DNA of 64,000 bases, taken from the NCBI GenBank assembly GCA_951394405.1, contig OX596339.1:1736001-1800000 (forward strand), read 5' to 3'. Positions 31,740 to 44,754 of this stretch are shown piece by piece (within the stretch, counting starts at the first letter, position 1; every line of letters begins with the position of its first letter). Origin of the DNA: Coprinellus micaceus. Lineage: Eukaryota > Basidiomycota > Agaricomycetes > Agaricales > Psathyrellaceae. A model generated the notes under the pieces. That model was not told the origin of the DNA. It saw only the letters and a program-made list of their open reading frames with translations, and ran no database searches. The translations under genes were made by a program, and so were the position numbers.

Positions 31740-34700
31740 ATGAGCGTCAATACGCCCCTCGTCAGACCGGCGCAGTCCCTGGTCAAAATCGACCCTACTG
31801 CGAAGAACTTGCAAGAGACGGGCTTCAATGTGGGTAACTTTTATTCAGACGAGACAGGCGCTAATAGGTGGTGGCAGTTTCCAACCTTTCGACTCTTGAA
31901 CAAGCTGGCCCGTTCGACATTCTCCAAGCCTTACCAAATTTCCACGAATACACGCTACCATATCCTTGCTGTGTCCAATTCCAGGGGATGGTTTGCAGCA
32001 GCGCGGTTCAATGGGACATCTTATGGTGAGTTTGCGCTTTTGGTTGCAGTTCAGGGTTAATGGCTTTGTAGAGCTTGTCTTTTCGACGTTGGAAGACCTT
32101 AGGTCGTCACAAAAGGGGGCAGCAAACAGGGGAGGTAACGATATGACGTTTAAGCGGACACTCTCCCTGCCGCAAGGCAAACCAAACATCCTCACCCTCG
32201 CAAACCACGATTCGTGCCTCGTTGTTGGGCTGGAACAAGGAGCTATAGCCATCTACGACACGACCTTACTGTTCGCGCCAGGACAGGATCAGATTCAACC
32301 GACGCACAGCCAACAGCTTCAGTCTGCGCCCCTCAAACAAATCTCAGCGAATCCGGGAATCGAACCTGTTGTGGCTGTCGTAGGCGAGAGGTCTGTGCAG
32401 GTAGTGAATATGCAACTGGAGCCTCAGGCTGGATGGACGGCATCGGATGCGAGTACGAACCCTGTGGCTGGTGCGTTTTTTATATAGTTTATGTGACGGT
32501 TTCTACTGCTAATCCGACCTAGTCGCGTGGTCCCCAAAGGGCAAACACATTGCCATCGGCCTCCAAACCGGTGATATCCTCACCTACGCACTCAGCAGTG
32601 CAGCCACAGTAAACAAGCATCTTCCTCCTACCTTTGACGGCGTCCTGGTTGGACTGAATTGGACGGGGCCTGGTCATTCGTTCCAGACGAGCTACGCGCC
32701 AGGGAACGACCCGAACCCCGGGCTGCACATCGTGAGCCTCGACACCAAGACGAACACGGGGACGTATTGGAACGCCATATATCCCTGGGTTCAACGAGAT
32801 ACTATGCAGCCGTCTCCATATCTTGTCCAACTACCGAAATGGGACGATGATGACCACAGCTCGTTGTTCGTTTTCGGTGATTCGATCGCGGCTGACATTG
32901 AAGTTCTCGCCCATGATAAGCAAGCGTGGTATCAGGATAACCCAGACAACAAACCCGCCTGCCCGTTGACTGAAGATCAAGAGGACACGATTCTACTCTC
33001 CTTGGATCTAGACTTGACAGAAACTTCCACAGCGACTCCGCTTGTTTTCGCCTGCTTGAACGACGGCACGATGCTCGGCTACCACCTAGAGTACCAGAAG
33101 CCGTATCCCAACATGGTCACCCCTGGGGCTACACTTGCCCCGATACAAGCCCCAGGGCTTATCCAGACCGACGCCTCTATGTCAACGGAGCAAGAGCAGC
33201 CACCAAAGGCAGTACCCTCAGCTTTCAACCAACCACCAGGGTCGAGCAGTTTTGGTCAGGCCTCCTTTGGATCTTCCTCTTTCGGCGCCCCTTCCTTTGG
33301 GGCTTCATCGTTTGGCACGCCCGCCGCAAACGCGTCAACCGGAGGCGGGTTTGGAAGCTTCGCGTCAGGGACGTCGGCCTTCGGACAGGTAGCCACACAG
33401 CAATCATCAACAGGTTCAGGCTCGTCTCCCTTTGGCGGCGGCGGAACATTTAGTGGAGGCGGCTCGGCGTTTGGTGGCTTGTCTACAGGCGCATTTGGGA
33501 GTACCAACGCTCCCGCCTTTGGTCAAACTGCATTTGGAAACAGCGCGACAAGTTTGGCCTTTGGAGCCGCGACAGGCAGTCCACCCGCCGATATGACCAG
33601 AGAGGCTTCGATGGCCGACGCCACTCCAGGCTTCGGTGGCATGGGATTGGGCTTAAGCAACAACGACAGCAGTAACGACTCGAAGCCTAGCATCTTCGGC
33701 AACACTGCGCAGGCCGGAGCGTCATCTGCATTTGGGTCCACTGACACGGGTGGTCTGATCAAGCCGGCCTCTGCGTTTGGGTTCGCAGCCAGCTCGGACA
33801 GTCCTTTCGCCAAAGCAGCGCAGAGTACCGGTACTTCTGCTTTCGGTCAAGCACCGACAGCCCTGAGTTCTGCCCCTGCCCTCACCCCAGCTTCTAATAC
33901 GGCCCCTGGATTTGGAACGTCGGGCTTCGGTCAGTCAAGCTTCGGGCAGTCGTCGTTTGGGAAGTCTGCATTCGGACAGCCAGCATTCGGCCAAAGTGTG
34001 TTTGGCTCGACAACTCCTGCAAGCTCACCCGCCCCCTCATCGGCCAGCGGAGGGTTTGGCGCATTTGCCAACAAACCTGCACCGTTTGGGGCCGCCACAA
34101 CGTCGTCGCCTGCAACACCCAGCGGAGGATTTAGCGCCTTTGCTAGCGGTGGATTAGGTAGCTTGACATCTGCTCTCAAGGCCGCCGCCCCGGATTCAGC
34201 TTCCACCGAAACCAAGCCCGGAGCTTCCTCTACCCCTTCAGCATTTGGCGACGCCAGCATAGAACCGCCAAAATCAGCGTTTTCTCCCACCACTTCAACC
34301 ACTTCGCCATTCAACGCAAGCTCAGCCCAGCCTGCCTTTGGTGCAACCAGCGCCTTTGGCTCTCTGGTGTCGAAGCCGGGGACCTCCATGTTTGGCACAT
34401 TTGGTGCACCAGTGACCCCAGAGAAGCCGAAGGATGCGCTGGGCATTGCATCTCCCTCGTCTTCGCCCGAAGCCACCCCTTCAGCTAAACCGTTCAGCCA
34501 AGCACCCGCCTCTCCCTCCGCCACGAAGAGTGCGTTCAAAAGCCTACAGACCACGTCCTCCGCCTTTCGCCCCGCCCAAGGGTTCGGCGCATTTGGAGCA
34601 GCCGTGCCTTCTGATTCTCCTTTCGCCAAGAAACCCGTAGACCAGAAGCCCGCTCCCGTTTCTGTGTTTGCCAACCTGGCGGCTTCGGGAGGTACTCGTG

Positions 34701-37700
34701 TCGGCCCTTCTGCCTCTACGACATCGCCAGCATTCGGAGCCCCCTCTGCACTTGGTGGAGGAAAGTCAGGCTTTGGCGCACCTGTCACACCGAGAACGCC
34801 GACAGCGACGCCTCCAAAGGCTCCCGTCAGCGGAGGCTTCGCAGGGTTCAGCGGATCCCAGTCAGCCTTTGGCGCATTCGCCAAGTCGGATGGATCTTTC
34901 ACGGATCTCCTGAAGAAGGGAGGCGAGTCCAAGGACGCGAAGGATGTGGGCGATGCAGCGGGGAAGGAGGGAGAGAAAGAGGAGGCCAAGGCTCGACCAG
35001 CAGAACTCTCGATCAAGGGCAAAGCTGTTGCCGAGGAAGAGAGCAAGAAGCCGACATCTTCTGGATCGTCGGCATCGCTTACAGCTGATGCATCGTTTGG
35101 TGAGATTTCTTCGGCGGGAAGCTCGTTTGTGGATGTGAGGGCCGAAGGCAAAGAGTTTGAGGAAGTTGACCAGCGACACGGGGGTGAGGAGGAAGAGGAA
35201 GAGGAAGAGGACCCAGATTACGTTCCATCTGAAGACGAACTTTCAGATGATCACGAGTATGATGAGGGAGAAGAGGATGATTTACCAGAGGAAGAAGAGG
35301 AAGAAGAGGAAGAGGAAGCCGTGGAACCGGCCAAAGTACCCTTACCTCGCTCAGCCTCTGCCACCCCAGTTCCGGATATCAAGTTCGACAGGGGGCAAAG
35401 CACCACACCTCCTGCATCGCCCGAAACCCAGCCAACTCCCCCTGCGCAGAGCCCTTCACCTACTGCGGCGAGCTCATCGCCACCATTCGGCGGCCTTGGT
35501 ATCGGCCGACCGAGCACTCAGCCGAAACGTAGCTCCCCATTAGCTACCGCTCCGGTATCAGGAAACGAGGAAGAAGAGGACCAGAAGCCCCCTCCTACCC
35601 CCAAGCCTGCCCCTGCTGTACTACCAGGAAAAGTTACAGCAGATAAGGATGCAAAGAAGGCTATGTCGCCTCCTCTGTTCCCAGCTTTGGGACAGCCAGC
35701 CAACTTATTTGGCGCTCCAAAGAGCGGAACGTCGGCCTCAGCAATTGGTTCTACCCCTTCAAGTTTCTTTGGGGCACCATCGACCAGTAGTACAAAATCT
35801 CCCGCTTTACCTGTTTCCTTCAATCTTGCCCCGACGTCTCCCCCAGCGCCTCCTGTGAACTTCTTCCCTTTGAAGCCCCAAGCCACGAGTCTCTCAAGCG
35901 GCCCAGCTAGCGGCTCCCCGGCGGCCCCTCCATTTAGTCTCCCCGCCTTCAGTCTCAGTGGCGCTACAACGACCAAGATCCCAGAGCCCGCTTCCACCCT
36001 CTTTGGGAAGCCTCCTCCACCGGTTAACAAACCGGCACCGAGTTTCTTTGCGTCCCCTCCAGACTCCAATTCGCCGACACCTGGCGCGACGTCTCCCTCA
36101 ACCCAAGCACCTGCGTTCAGTCTCGGGGGAGGACCCTTGTTCGGCACTAAGAACCCCCCTCCGGCGGTTGTGCCGTTCGGACAGCAACAGCCTTTGAACC
36201 TCACTCCCAATGCGCCTACGGCCCCGCCCGTCACCCCCAGACGTGAGCCTGCCCCACCTCCCCCGGAGATGAGTATGGAAGAGGGAATGCAGAAAGAGTG
36301 TGCACTTCTTATCATGAACTTGGAAGCAGAACTCGAAGAGGTGAGTACTCCTCCCTGTTTTACTTGGTTCTGAGTACTGATGGCTCCCGCCAGCTTGGTA
36401 GTAAAGCCCAGCAAATCCACCAGAGGAAGGAGCATCTGAGCAAGACTGCTGGGGGGTCCTGGAATCGCGCCGATCTGGGCGATCCTGGCAAGTGGAGCCT
36501 TGGCGACGTCAAGCAGTTCGGGCAGGTGCTTGTGAAGTTCGGCGGTGACCTGGCTGCATTGAAAGAGCAAAGGGAGCAAATTGATCAAGAAATCAGGACC
36601 TTGAAGAGCGGTATGCTGAAAGGTGCGCGCTTTTACTTGCTGAGCTTATCTCGGCAACTGACGTTCTACAACGACAGCCAACACGCGCCGAGAGGAAATT
36701 GCTCGGTTTAACAAGGCTAAGACCGACCCTGAGTTCGCGAAGATGTTGAAGACTAGGACACTGGGACCTGAGCACAGCGAAACACAGACGCAACTTAGGC
36801 GGGGCATCAGGGTAGGTCGTAATGTGACACGGAGAGAACAATTGCTGATTGTGCTACCAGACTATGCGAGACCGGATCCAGAAGCTCGAGTCCAATCTAC
36901 AGGCGTCGAAGAAGAAACTGGCTGAGGCATCGTCGGGAAAACCTCATATCAAGTGGGTCATTACTGCAGTCCATTGATGCGCGAACTTGCTAACAACATG
37001 CACAGGGCACCCACCCTCGACACCGTCAACCGAACGTTCAGAAACATCGAGATTGCGCTCAGTCAACAATCCAATGACGTTAGTTCGCTCGCCGCGCGCT
37101 TGAAGAGGGTCGATCTCAATGCCCCATCCACGCCATTTACACCTATGCGAGACACTCGTCTGCCTGACCGCCAAAGACGTGCCTACAGCGTTACGCCCAA
37201 CGTCGCTGCAACGACAGCTGCAGCCCTCAACGCAGAGCGCGGGGCGAATCGACTCAAGAAAGCCTTGTTTGCCGTCCGCAAGGAGCCTTTGCTGAACGTC
37301 AACGTGAACGCCGCGAAGCCTCCTCTCGCAGCACTCAGTCCCGAACGCACTTTCAAACCCGCTGCGACGCCTTCGCACTTGGCCACGTCCCCCTCGAACC
37401 GACCCGTCACCCCCCTCCCGTTTTCTCTGCCAACGTCGTTCCTCAAGTTCGGTGAGGTGGCGGTGACCCCCCCTGATAACTCTGCGTTCTCTCTTCCGCC
37501 AGACGACGACTTCAGCCTGTCGATGAGTTTGCCTAGTCAAACTGCCGGTCGAAGGGGAGGGTCGACGAAGAAGCATAGTACTGTACAGCTTCCGAAGAAG
37601 TCGCCAGGTACTCCAAGCCCCGCGCCTTCCTTCGACTGGGGCCCGTTGCCCACTTTCAATACACCGACGAAGGACACTCTTGCTGCCAGTTTCACCAAGA

Positions 37701-37705
37701 AGTGA
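31740..37705 (+). CDS. nup159: FG-repeat nucleoporin Nup159 (Nup214 orthologue)
   Basis: Cytoplasmic-face nucleoporin that docks the mRNA export helicase Dbp5. The ATG at 31740 gives MSVNTPLVRPAQSLVKI. The N-terminal third (to about 33130) is a beta-propeller: LGLEQGAIAIYDTTLL-type strands, VAWSPKGKHIAIGLQTGDIL, FACLNDGTMLGYHLEYQ. From about 33230 to 36230 comes a long FG domain with SSFGAPSFGASSFG and FGQSSFGQSSFGKSAFG repeats. It is broken by an acidic segment (Glu runs, about 35180-35330). The C-terminal part (from about 36270) is a predicted coiled coil (KECALLIMNLEAELEE, KEQREQIDQEIRTLKSG) as required for joining the Nup82 complex, and ends LAASFTKK. Introns cluster at both ends; the FG region is one 3.6-kb exon. 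The large antisense frames over the FG region are codon-bias shadows. Confidence 0.9.
33230..34170 (+). repeat. Dense SFG/FG repeat block in nup159
   Basis: In-frame repetition of short units ending in Phe-Gly (SSFG, SAFG, AFGQ, GGFG). The spacers are Ser/Thr/Ala/Pro rich. A second, sparser FG stretch continues to about 36190. These are the cohesive/transport-factor binding repeats of the nucleoporin. Confidence 0.85.
35180..35335 (+). repeat. Glu-rich purine tract (GAGGAAGAA-type) in nup159
   Basis: Two runs of gag/gaa codons code for poly-Glu stretches (EEEEEEEED and EEEEEEEEEE). This is a simple-sequence tract that could vary in length between strains. Confidence 0.8.
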
Positions 37706-38029
37706 TTGGTAGATATTCGTAGTTAATATGTGTGTGCTATCGTTTCCATCTCCTACTTCTCCATCCCCATGTACTTTTCTATAAACCCGTTGTGCCCAAC
37801 ATCGACTGTGAATGTGAGACGATCAGGGTAACGGTCCCTCTATGTGGATGGCTCTTTGGTTGTTGAACTCGTCTCTTCCCCGTTTGCTGCAGGGCCTCCC
37901 TCCTTCAGATGGAACGGATCGTAGATGATCGACTCGAGATGTGCGAGTGCAGCCTAGATGGGTAGGTGGCGAAATGGGTTTTGGTTGGCCGTTGCGAGTT
38001 AAGCAGCATGGCAAAGGGAAGGAAGTTGG
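37706..38029. other. Convergent intergenic region
   Basis: Common 3' flank of nup159 and the pICln gene (324 bp). Nothing else recognised. Confidence 0.5.
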
Positions 38030-38815
38030 CTAGTATGGAGCAAAGCGGTTGTTGTTAATGAAATCACTGCGAACCTTGCCAACTTCACTGAGCTCCTCAT
38101 CTCCATCGCCCGTAAAGACCTCAAAGGGTGAGTTGTCATCAGCCATCATGACCCCGTCGTCCGTGTCCTCCTCATCATCGAACTTGTCGGGGTGTAGAGA
38201 GGCGCAATATGAGAGTGCTTCGAAGATCGTGTCCACTGTAATCCGTGCGACAGCGTCGTCCGTTTAACCGTTTACATATGCTCGGCGGCGAGGTAGAAGA
38301 GAACGTACGTGTTTCGGCTGACGAGGGGATGATGTTCAACTCCTTCATCTGCGTGAACTCTTGCTCTTCAGCATCGTCTTCTTCTTCGGTGTTTCCTCCT
38401 CCGTTCGACGCTGGACCCAACGGTTCTTCACTCTCATCGAGTTGGCAGTATATGGATGATCGGTCGGCGCGTTGGATGGCGTGCAGGGTTATTGAAGGAT
38501 ATTCGATTTGGAAGTTATGGCCGGTGGTTGAAGCGAAAATAAGGTAGCTACATGCGCGTTAGAGTTAGATATCGTATTGCGGAGCGTTTTGGGTGGATAA
38601 ATGTGCCTGGTAAGAACGTAGAGAGTGCCCTTCGCCGCGTCGTCGCCACTGAAACCTTGCAGGGCTGGGTCAATGTTGACGGATACATCGTCCTCCTTGT
38701 GTTTCAAGACAGCAGGAAGGTCGTTGAAGGAGTTTGGGGTCGAAGCAACCAGAGTGTCGTACTCCTCTTGGCTGACGAAAGGTGGGACAGCGTCGACGAG
38801 GGTGATGGCGGGCAT
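38030..38815 (-). CDS. pICln, methylosome subunit / Sm-protein chaperone
   Basis: pICln (chloride nucleotide-sensitive channel 1A family) has a PH-like fold, binds Sm proteins and presents them to the PRMT5 methylosome before snRNP assembly. The ATG at 38815 gives MPAITLVDAVPPFVSQEEYD. The PH-like core reads AKGTLYVLTSYLIFASTTGH and FQIEYPSITLHAIQR. To get it, an intron of about 70 bp must be removed whose donor is GC (ACCAG/GCACAT) with acceptor GCATGTAG: a GC-AG intron. Acidic loops (GGGNTEEEDDAEEQEF and DKFDDEEDTDDG) match the family. After a further intron the frame continues ETLDTIFEALSYCASLHPD and ends NNNRFAPY before TAG at 38030-38032. Confidence 0.84.
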
Positions 38816-39868
38816 TTTCAAAGAGGGTTAGACGCTCATACGGTCGCGGTCTGTTCATTATGATCGCGTTCAATGAGGCCTCATCGAACGCAAGCAAACA
38901 AGCCCCCAAGGTCGAGTTCACAGAAGATTGTAATCCCAAATCATCATGCATTTTTACACAACGAAACATAGTGAAATACGTGACAGATTGCACTACGGGG
39001 ACGGATGGCCTGGGGTAATTAATTTTCGCGAGAATGCACATCTCTCCTTGATACCGTAATTCGTCTATCCACTGTTCAGAGCGGCCGTGTCAATCCTGCA
39101 GCTTTCGCGCGGTTAGATCTGGCGACTCGTGTGTCGGGTGCGAGGAAGGTAAATAGGGAACTTGATGCTAATCGGAATGTCAATGAGGGGAAGGGGAGGA
39201 ATAGACCGAGGCTGGCTTACCACAAATGCGGCGGCTGACGCCGTCGCCACTCGCCCCAACGGCGAGTACACGGTTCAGCCGACTAACAGAGCGAGACCAC
39301 TACACAATGGGTCAGGACGTCATCCGATAGCAAGAAGAGATTCGACGTACAAGTCGGTCTCTGGCTAAACTTCCGTTTGCCAGACATCCGAAGGCAGTCC
39401 CCTAAAGCGTAGCAATCACCCTGGGATGAATTTGTCAATGGCGGGACTAGCTGTAGAGTGAATCACACACATACTGTGAGGGAGATTGGGACCGTGGGCA
39501 AGGAGCGAAAGACCCGCGGGGATGCCGATATACCCTGGCAGTTCAGGGCAGGCTGATGGTGCTGTCAGCCACACATCGACGAGTCACACATGGTTGGCGC
39601 TGCACCGGCGCTTAACGCACATCCACTGCTCCCAATCCTCCTTCCTCCCCGCATTCGGTCCATAGGAAGGCACGGGATTCATTCACCACCTTGACATTGC
39701 ACCAGGCCCAGTGCCCGCAGAAACAAATAGGGACACACATTCGAGATTGATAGCCGGTGTATATCGAACGGCCCTCTCCTCCGTACCACCACGATCTCCA
39801 CCCCGGTTAGCTCACCAGGCCCACCCAGCGACTCTCTACCGTCGCCTTCCGACCTCTTATTAACAACT
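38816..39868. other. Intergenic between pICln and Nudix gene
   Basis: About 1.05 kb with divergent promoters. Open frames are short and without motifs. No tRNA or repeat recognised. Confidence 0.5.
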
Positions 39869-40976
39869 ATGTTCGATGCAAGCGCCCTGATTAACCCACC
39901 AGAGGGCCCTAGCCTTGCCCGGGCGCTGCAAGCATTCACCGAGCGGTCGCGCACCTGCGTCGAACGTCTAGTGAAGCATTTGTCCAATACCAAGGATCGG
40001 CATTATTGTCTGTTCGTCAGTCTACATACCGGATTAGCCATCTCCAGGCCCCCACTAATATGATTGACTCTCCAGATCATCTGAGCCGGAGAGCAAACTT
40101 GCCGCGGTTCTCGTTTTGTTATACGAGAAGGACGGAGCGCTCCGAGTCCTGTTGACAACGCGCTCCAAGAAGATGAGGACCCACGCAGGGCAGACGGCGT
40201 TACCTGGGGGCCGCGTGGACAAGCAAGAAGGAGATACCAACTTTGCCGACACTGCAGTATGTCGTTTGTCGGTTCCACCCCCTGCAACCCACTGAGAAGG
40301 ATATTCAAACTCTTTAGTTGAGAGAAGCTCACGAAGAAGTGGGCCTTCCTCTGATGTCATCAGACATTCACGTTCTTGGGCGCCTAAATGCATCTATATC
40401 CCTCCACCGACTCGTTGTTGTTCCTGTGGTGGCAGTATTGACCCGGCCCGATGTCTTGAACGACCTCAAGGCTTCGGAAGATGAAGTCGATAACATTTTC
40501 AGTCATCCACTCGAGGCTATCCTGGATCCCTCGATATCCTCAAAGGAATTCCTGAGTGCTGTAGACAGCGAGAATTGGCCCTACGAGAATAGCCAGTACT
40601 ATGTGCGTTTTTCGTTCCGTGTCGTCTCACCAGTTCTGACGGATAATTACTCGAAAGAACACCAGCGACTCCGTGGTCGAGGTTCTGGAAAATACAACCT
40701 ATCGTATGCATCGATTCCGCAGCTCGGGCTCCCCAATCAAAGGACTCACTTCGGACATCCTGGTAAGGGGACCCCTCACAAATGTTGTTCTCTGAATGCT
40801 GGAGTACTGAATCGGCTCGCTTTCAGATCCGGGTGGCAGAGATAACTTACGATAAGCCTACGGTATACAGCCGCTGGGCCCCTGGTCAAATAACCGAGTT
40901 TTCGGAGGTGATGAAATGCATTGACAAGAGTATTCGGGCTGGGCAGATTAATGGCGCGGCAGTGAGGGGCGAGTGA
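39869..40976 (+). CDS. Nudix hydrolase, CoA-diphosphatase type (Pcd1/NUDT7-like)
   Basis: Hydrolyses the diphosphate bond of CoA or related nucleotides; Pcd1 homologues act in peroxisomes. The ATG at 39869 gives MFDASALINPPEGPSLARAL. After an intron the frame reads SSEPESKLAAVLVLLYEKDG, then LLTTRSKKMRTHAGQTALPG, the signature that precedes the Nudix box in this subfamily. The box follows as GGRVDKQEGD and, after another intron, LREAHEEVGLP, with the REXXEEXG core intact. The last exons read RFRSSGSPIKGLTSDIL and IRVAEITYDKPTVYSRWAPG. The C-terminus (INGAAVRGE) shows no plain PTS1 tripeptide, so a peroxisomal location is uncertain. Confidence 0.84.
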
Positions 40977-41786
40977 TCTGTTCCACCTTGAACTTGATGC
41001 ACAGAATAGAAGGCCATTGATCCCCTATGTTCACGTAGAGCTTGGATAATAGAGCGCACTGGTGTGTATATCCATGGAGCTTCGAATATCTTGGCATTAC
41101 TGTAACATTCATTCCAGGCAAAGTTGATGCAGGTCACGCGGTCACGGGCGCTTAGCTTGATCAGCAAACGCAGGACACCCAGAACCGAAGAATTCCATGC
41201 CTTCGAGCTCCGACAGCGGCCATGCAACACGAATTCAATCGGCACATACCACGAGTCGCAGCAATGGCCCCAAACTCCCACTGCAGCCTTCTCCCGTGAC
41301 CTTTGCCATAATTCGTGCCAAGGTCAGCACTGCGAAGTATCTGCAGACGCAAGCACGGCAGGCGCCTAACATGTAACTTAACTCGCTGCGGTTGGGTGGT
41401 TTGACCTGTCGACGCCAGTCATAGGGGGGCGCAGGGCCACCTCATTGCTTGCTTCACGGTGCTGCCACTCGCAGAGGCCACTAACTAGTCACAAGAGATT
41501 TCCCATTGGCTGAACGGATCGGATGCATCGTATCCATCCCCCCTTCCTTTGGTCAGCCTAATTTGATAAAGAACTACGCCAGTGCCGAACCCCCGCGCTT
41601 GATCGCAAGAAGGAGGACTGCGCGCCTCAACGCAGAAAGCGCCTTACCAATCGTGATCCATGTCACCCATACCCGGGGGCTTTGTTTGCTCGACAGGGCA
41701 CGTAACCTGTCATACATTTGGTAGGTATATATAAACCCATCCTTTCGAACGAACGCTCTCACCACCCCTCCTCTCGATAGCCCGGT
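40977..41786. other. Intergenic
   Basis: About 0.8 kb between two plus-strand genes; it holds the 3' flank of the Nudix gene and the promoter of the questin-oxidase-like gene (a TATATA run at about 41727-41733, some 55 bp before the ATG). Nothing else seen. Confidence 0.5.
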
Positions 41787-43470
41787 ATGGCTCCTCGCAA
41801 CGACGCGTTTTTGTTTCCTCCTCCCTCTCGCGACGCCAATAACTTTCTCGCTCCGAGGCTCTGGCCTGGAAGGAGTGCTGAGACAGGCCAAGCCGTCTCA
41901 CGTATCCTCAAGGATAATAGGCAGAAGTGGGACGCTTTCTTCTACAAGATATTCCACAAGTACGTCAGTCCTACGATCTACCAGCTGCGAAGAAACCGTT
42001 AACCTTTAGTGTGCTCAGCCACGTAACTCACACTATCCTGGCCCAATGGGCACTAGGCGCCAATGAGAGGCTTCTCCAGGCGGCGTATGACCGTCCTCAA
42101 TCGCACCTAACCCCCGCCCCGGCACCTGCCCTCAAAATCACCAAGGACAACTGGACGGAGCACCTCGGCGACCCAAAGTAAGATATACCGAGGCTGCCTC
42201 CTGTTCTATACCTTGACCTTTCACCTCCACACTCAGGGTCTACACCGCATATGTCACGTTCTTCGAGGCCGAAGTTACAGCCAAAGGCATCAACCGAGTT
42301 GTCACGGAGTACATTTTCTCCCCGGAGGCCAATGCAACCACCGGGAAAGGGACCGCCCCGGAGATGATCAACCGGCTCCTCGATGGTATATTCCATCCCA
42401 TGATCTATGTGGGGTGCGGTGTGGAATTTAATATGCCTGGGGTTGTTGCCGAAGGTAAGTCTGACTCTCATGTGAGCGTCCAGGTCTGCTTGACTTCCTA
42501 TTTTCTTCCAGGTCTATCACAGACAGCTGTCCATGAGGCATCCGCGACCCCGCTGGTCCCTCTCTACCTCTTCGAAAACTCCGAAGCTACACCCGCGGTT
42601 CCTAAACCTGGCCTCCCCGCTCTCACTATCCTCGCACGCATCATCAACGACCCGGAGCTTGCGATCAATGAGCCAAATCTCATGGCCGCCTACCGTGGTG
42701 TCATCGGTCAATTTGGCAGGAAGATCAAGGCGCTTGTCGACGAGTGGGACCTTACTAGTACCGAGAAAGCTGTCGAAGAGTTGTCCTGGATTACAACCCT
42801 GCTCTATGGCGTCGCAGGCCGCGAATCGAATACGAAGTTCACTGGAGATTTCTTCTTGTGAGTGCAATTCCTTTGACACACTTTCTACCTCAAAACTGAT
42901 TCAGGGTCACCGCCGACTCGTAGCATGCACTTCGTCACATCTGCTGTATTCTTGCCAACCTTCATCGGTCATATCGAAACGCCCGAATACCAGCGAATTT
43001 TTCTCCGCGGGTATCTCGCAAGTTGCTTGGTGTTCTACACAGGAAGAGGACAACCGCGCTTAGACTTCAAGGCATTCTTCGCTGATACCCCGACCCTGCA
43101 GCCCACCGCACCAGGGCCGCACCCCACTCCCTGCCTCGCATCGGCGAGCGGTGTCCTCGAAGCCGACGCTATCACCCCGAATTCATGGCTCCAGATTATC
43201 CAGAGCACCCTTGCTCACCCAGACGAACACACTCCCAAAATCATGCGGGCGCTGGTTCACTTTGCCGAAGTGTACGGCGAAGCGGAGAAGGGCATGTTTA
43301 AGGATACAGAATTGGAGGGTGCAGGGGATATTGATGGGAGCTTGTTCTTGAGAGTGGCAGGGTTGACTATGACTCGCAACAGGTGGGTGAGGGAGGGTGA
43401 GGAGATCGCCAAGGGCCCCGACTACCGCCCAATCGGGGTATGGGATTATGCAGGGTTCGGGAAAAAGTAA
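41787..43470 (+). CDS. Questin-oxidase-like protein (DUF4243, AflY/HypX family)
   Basis: Member of the family of Baeyer-Villiger-type oxidases known from fungal polyketide pathways (questin oxidase GedK, aflatoxin AflY). The ATG at 41787 gives MAPRNDAFLFPPPSRDANNF. The family core begins in exon 2 with SHVTHTILAQWALGANERLL, continues WTEHLGDPK/VYTAYVTFFEAEV and FHPMIYVGCGVEFNMPGVVA, and in the last exon MHFVTSAVFLPTFIGHIETP and LASCLVFYTGRGQPRL, with the conserved His residues in the expected places. Five exons, introns 40-70 bp. No polyketide synthase or other pathway genes lie nearby, so it is more likely a stand-alone basidiomycete paralogue with unknown substrate. Confidence 0.82.
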
Positions 43471-44236
43471 GAATGAATGTGCTGTGCTACGTACAACATC
43501 TACAGTCGGCATCGTATTTCTCAATTGCAGTCTTTGACATGAGCGGTAGAACGCCTTTCTCTCCTCTAGACTCATTCCACCGATCCGATTCGGCATGCGA
43601 TCTACTTTGAAATGTCGAGAGGGCTTAAAGGCATTCCGTGGACACGTTTCTGACATTGGGAAGATACCTACTTCGATGACCCGGAATTCAAATGAGTAGT
43701 GAAATATGGTGAGGTTCATTCGGATCCGTATTCGTGGCTATCCGCGCTGTGTATCTCGACGGCTGAATGTTGAATAATGAAACGAACGTAACCGTGAATG
43801 CATTTTTTTTCTGAACTTCACTGTGTTGGCTATTGATGGTTCTCGGGGTATGTGTTGACATTGTACCCATGGGCAGTTGCCGCAGTTCTGTGGGCGACCT
43901 TCATCGTTGAGTTGACTCGTAGTATGATAAATTGCCGCCTGAACAAGATAGAAAAGGGGTGTGATCCAAGTTAGCCCGCCAAGCGGACTTTCTGATGCGA
44001 GTGATCCCCCCCCTATTTAAATTAAGCGCCCATGGACGAGTTAGAAAAATTCAGCGCTTATTCAGTCAGATGCACTTTCTTCCCTCGGCTCTCTTCCTCT
44101 CGAGCCTTTCTGCGTCTCGCATTTCCTGTACGAAGTTCCAGGGCGCTTTGGAAGGGGCAGGTGAAGGAGAATAAGTCACCACATCGAACATTATCATATT
44201 TGCGTGGGCCCAGCTGATTCTTAAACAGTGCGCAGT

Positions 44237-44264
44237 GAAAAAAAGAAAAAAAAGAAAAAAAAGA
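44237..44264. repeat. Poly-A/G simple tract
   Basis: Runs of A interrupted by single G residues (aaaaaaag repeated about three times). It could be the A-rich tail of a decayed retroelement or plain simple sequence. Confidence 0.6.
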
Positions 44265-44754
44265 GTGAAGAGTGTAACAATTGGAATTCCACCTCTAACG
44301 GGAAGGACAAGTTTTCCATCCGTGATTGCGGAGCAATACTGTCTTTTGTGCGTGAGGGGTGATGGGTCGCAGAGGGCCCCCAAGCATGTACAAATAGATT
44401 TACCCCTCCTCCTGCGCCAAAAATCGTTCTACCGCAGCCAGATCCTTTCCCACTGCCTCCAAATTTTGATACTCTGTGTACATAGATGCTACATACAACT
44501 GGCCGCCAAAATAATCGTTGGTTTCCTCCCCGTTGCAGGTATTCAGACCATCAATGTGCTCCATCAAACGCGGGATCAATTCGACGCGTCAAAGTCATTC
44601 CTCGCGTGTTGTCTGCCCGCGTTGAAGTAGTCTCAGCTACCCACCATCGCCAGGGTTGCAAAGAAAATACATTGACTGAATCTGCATATAGCATGGCCTC
44701 TTTCTCTTGCACTAGTTGCTGCCCGAAATTTTGCCCCGCATCAACGAAAAAGCG

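Noticed and set aside
33931..35151. 406-codon minus-strand frame and a 356-codon one at 35518-36588
   Set aside because: Antisense to the low-complexity FG domain of nup159; composition (Ala, Pro, Asn, Glu) is what reversed FG/Ser-Pro codons give.
41787..43470. Questin-oxidase-like gene as part of a secondary-metabolite cluster
   Set aside because: No polyketide synthase, regulator or tailoring genes were found within the window; neighbours are housekeeping genes.
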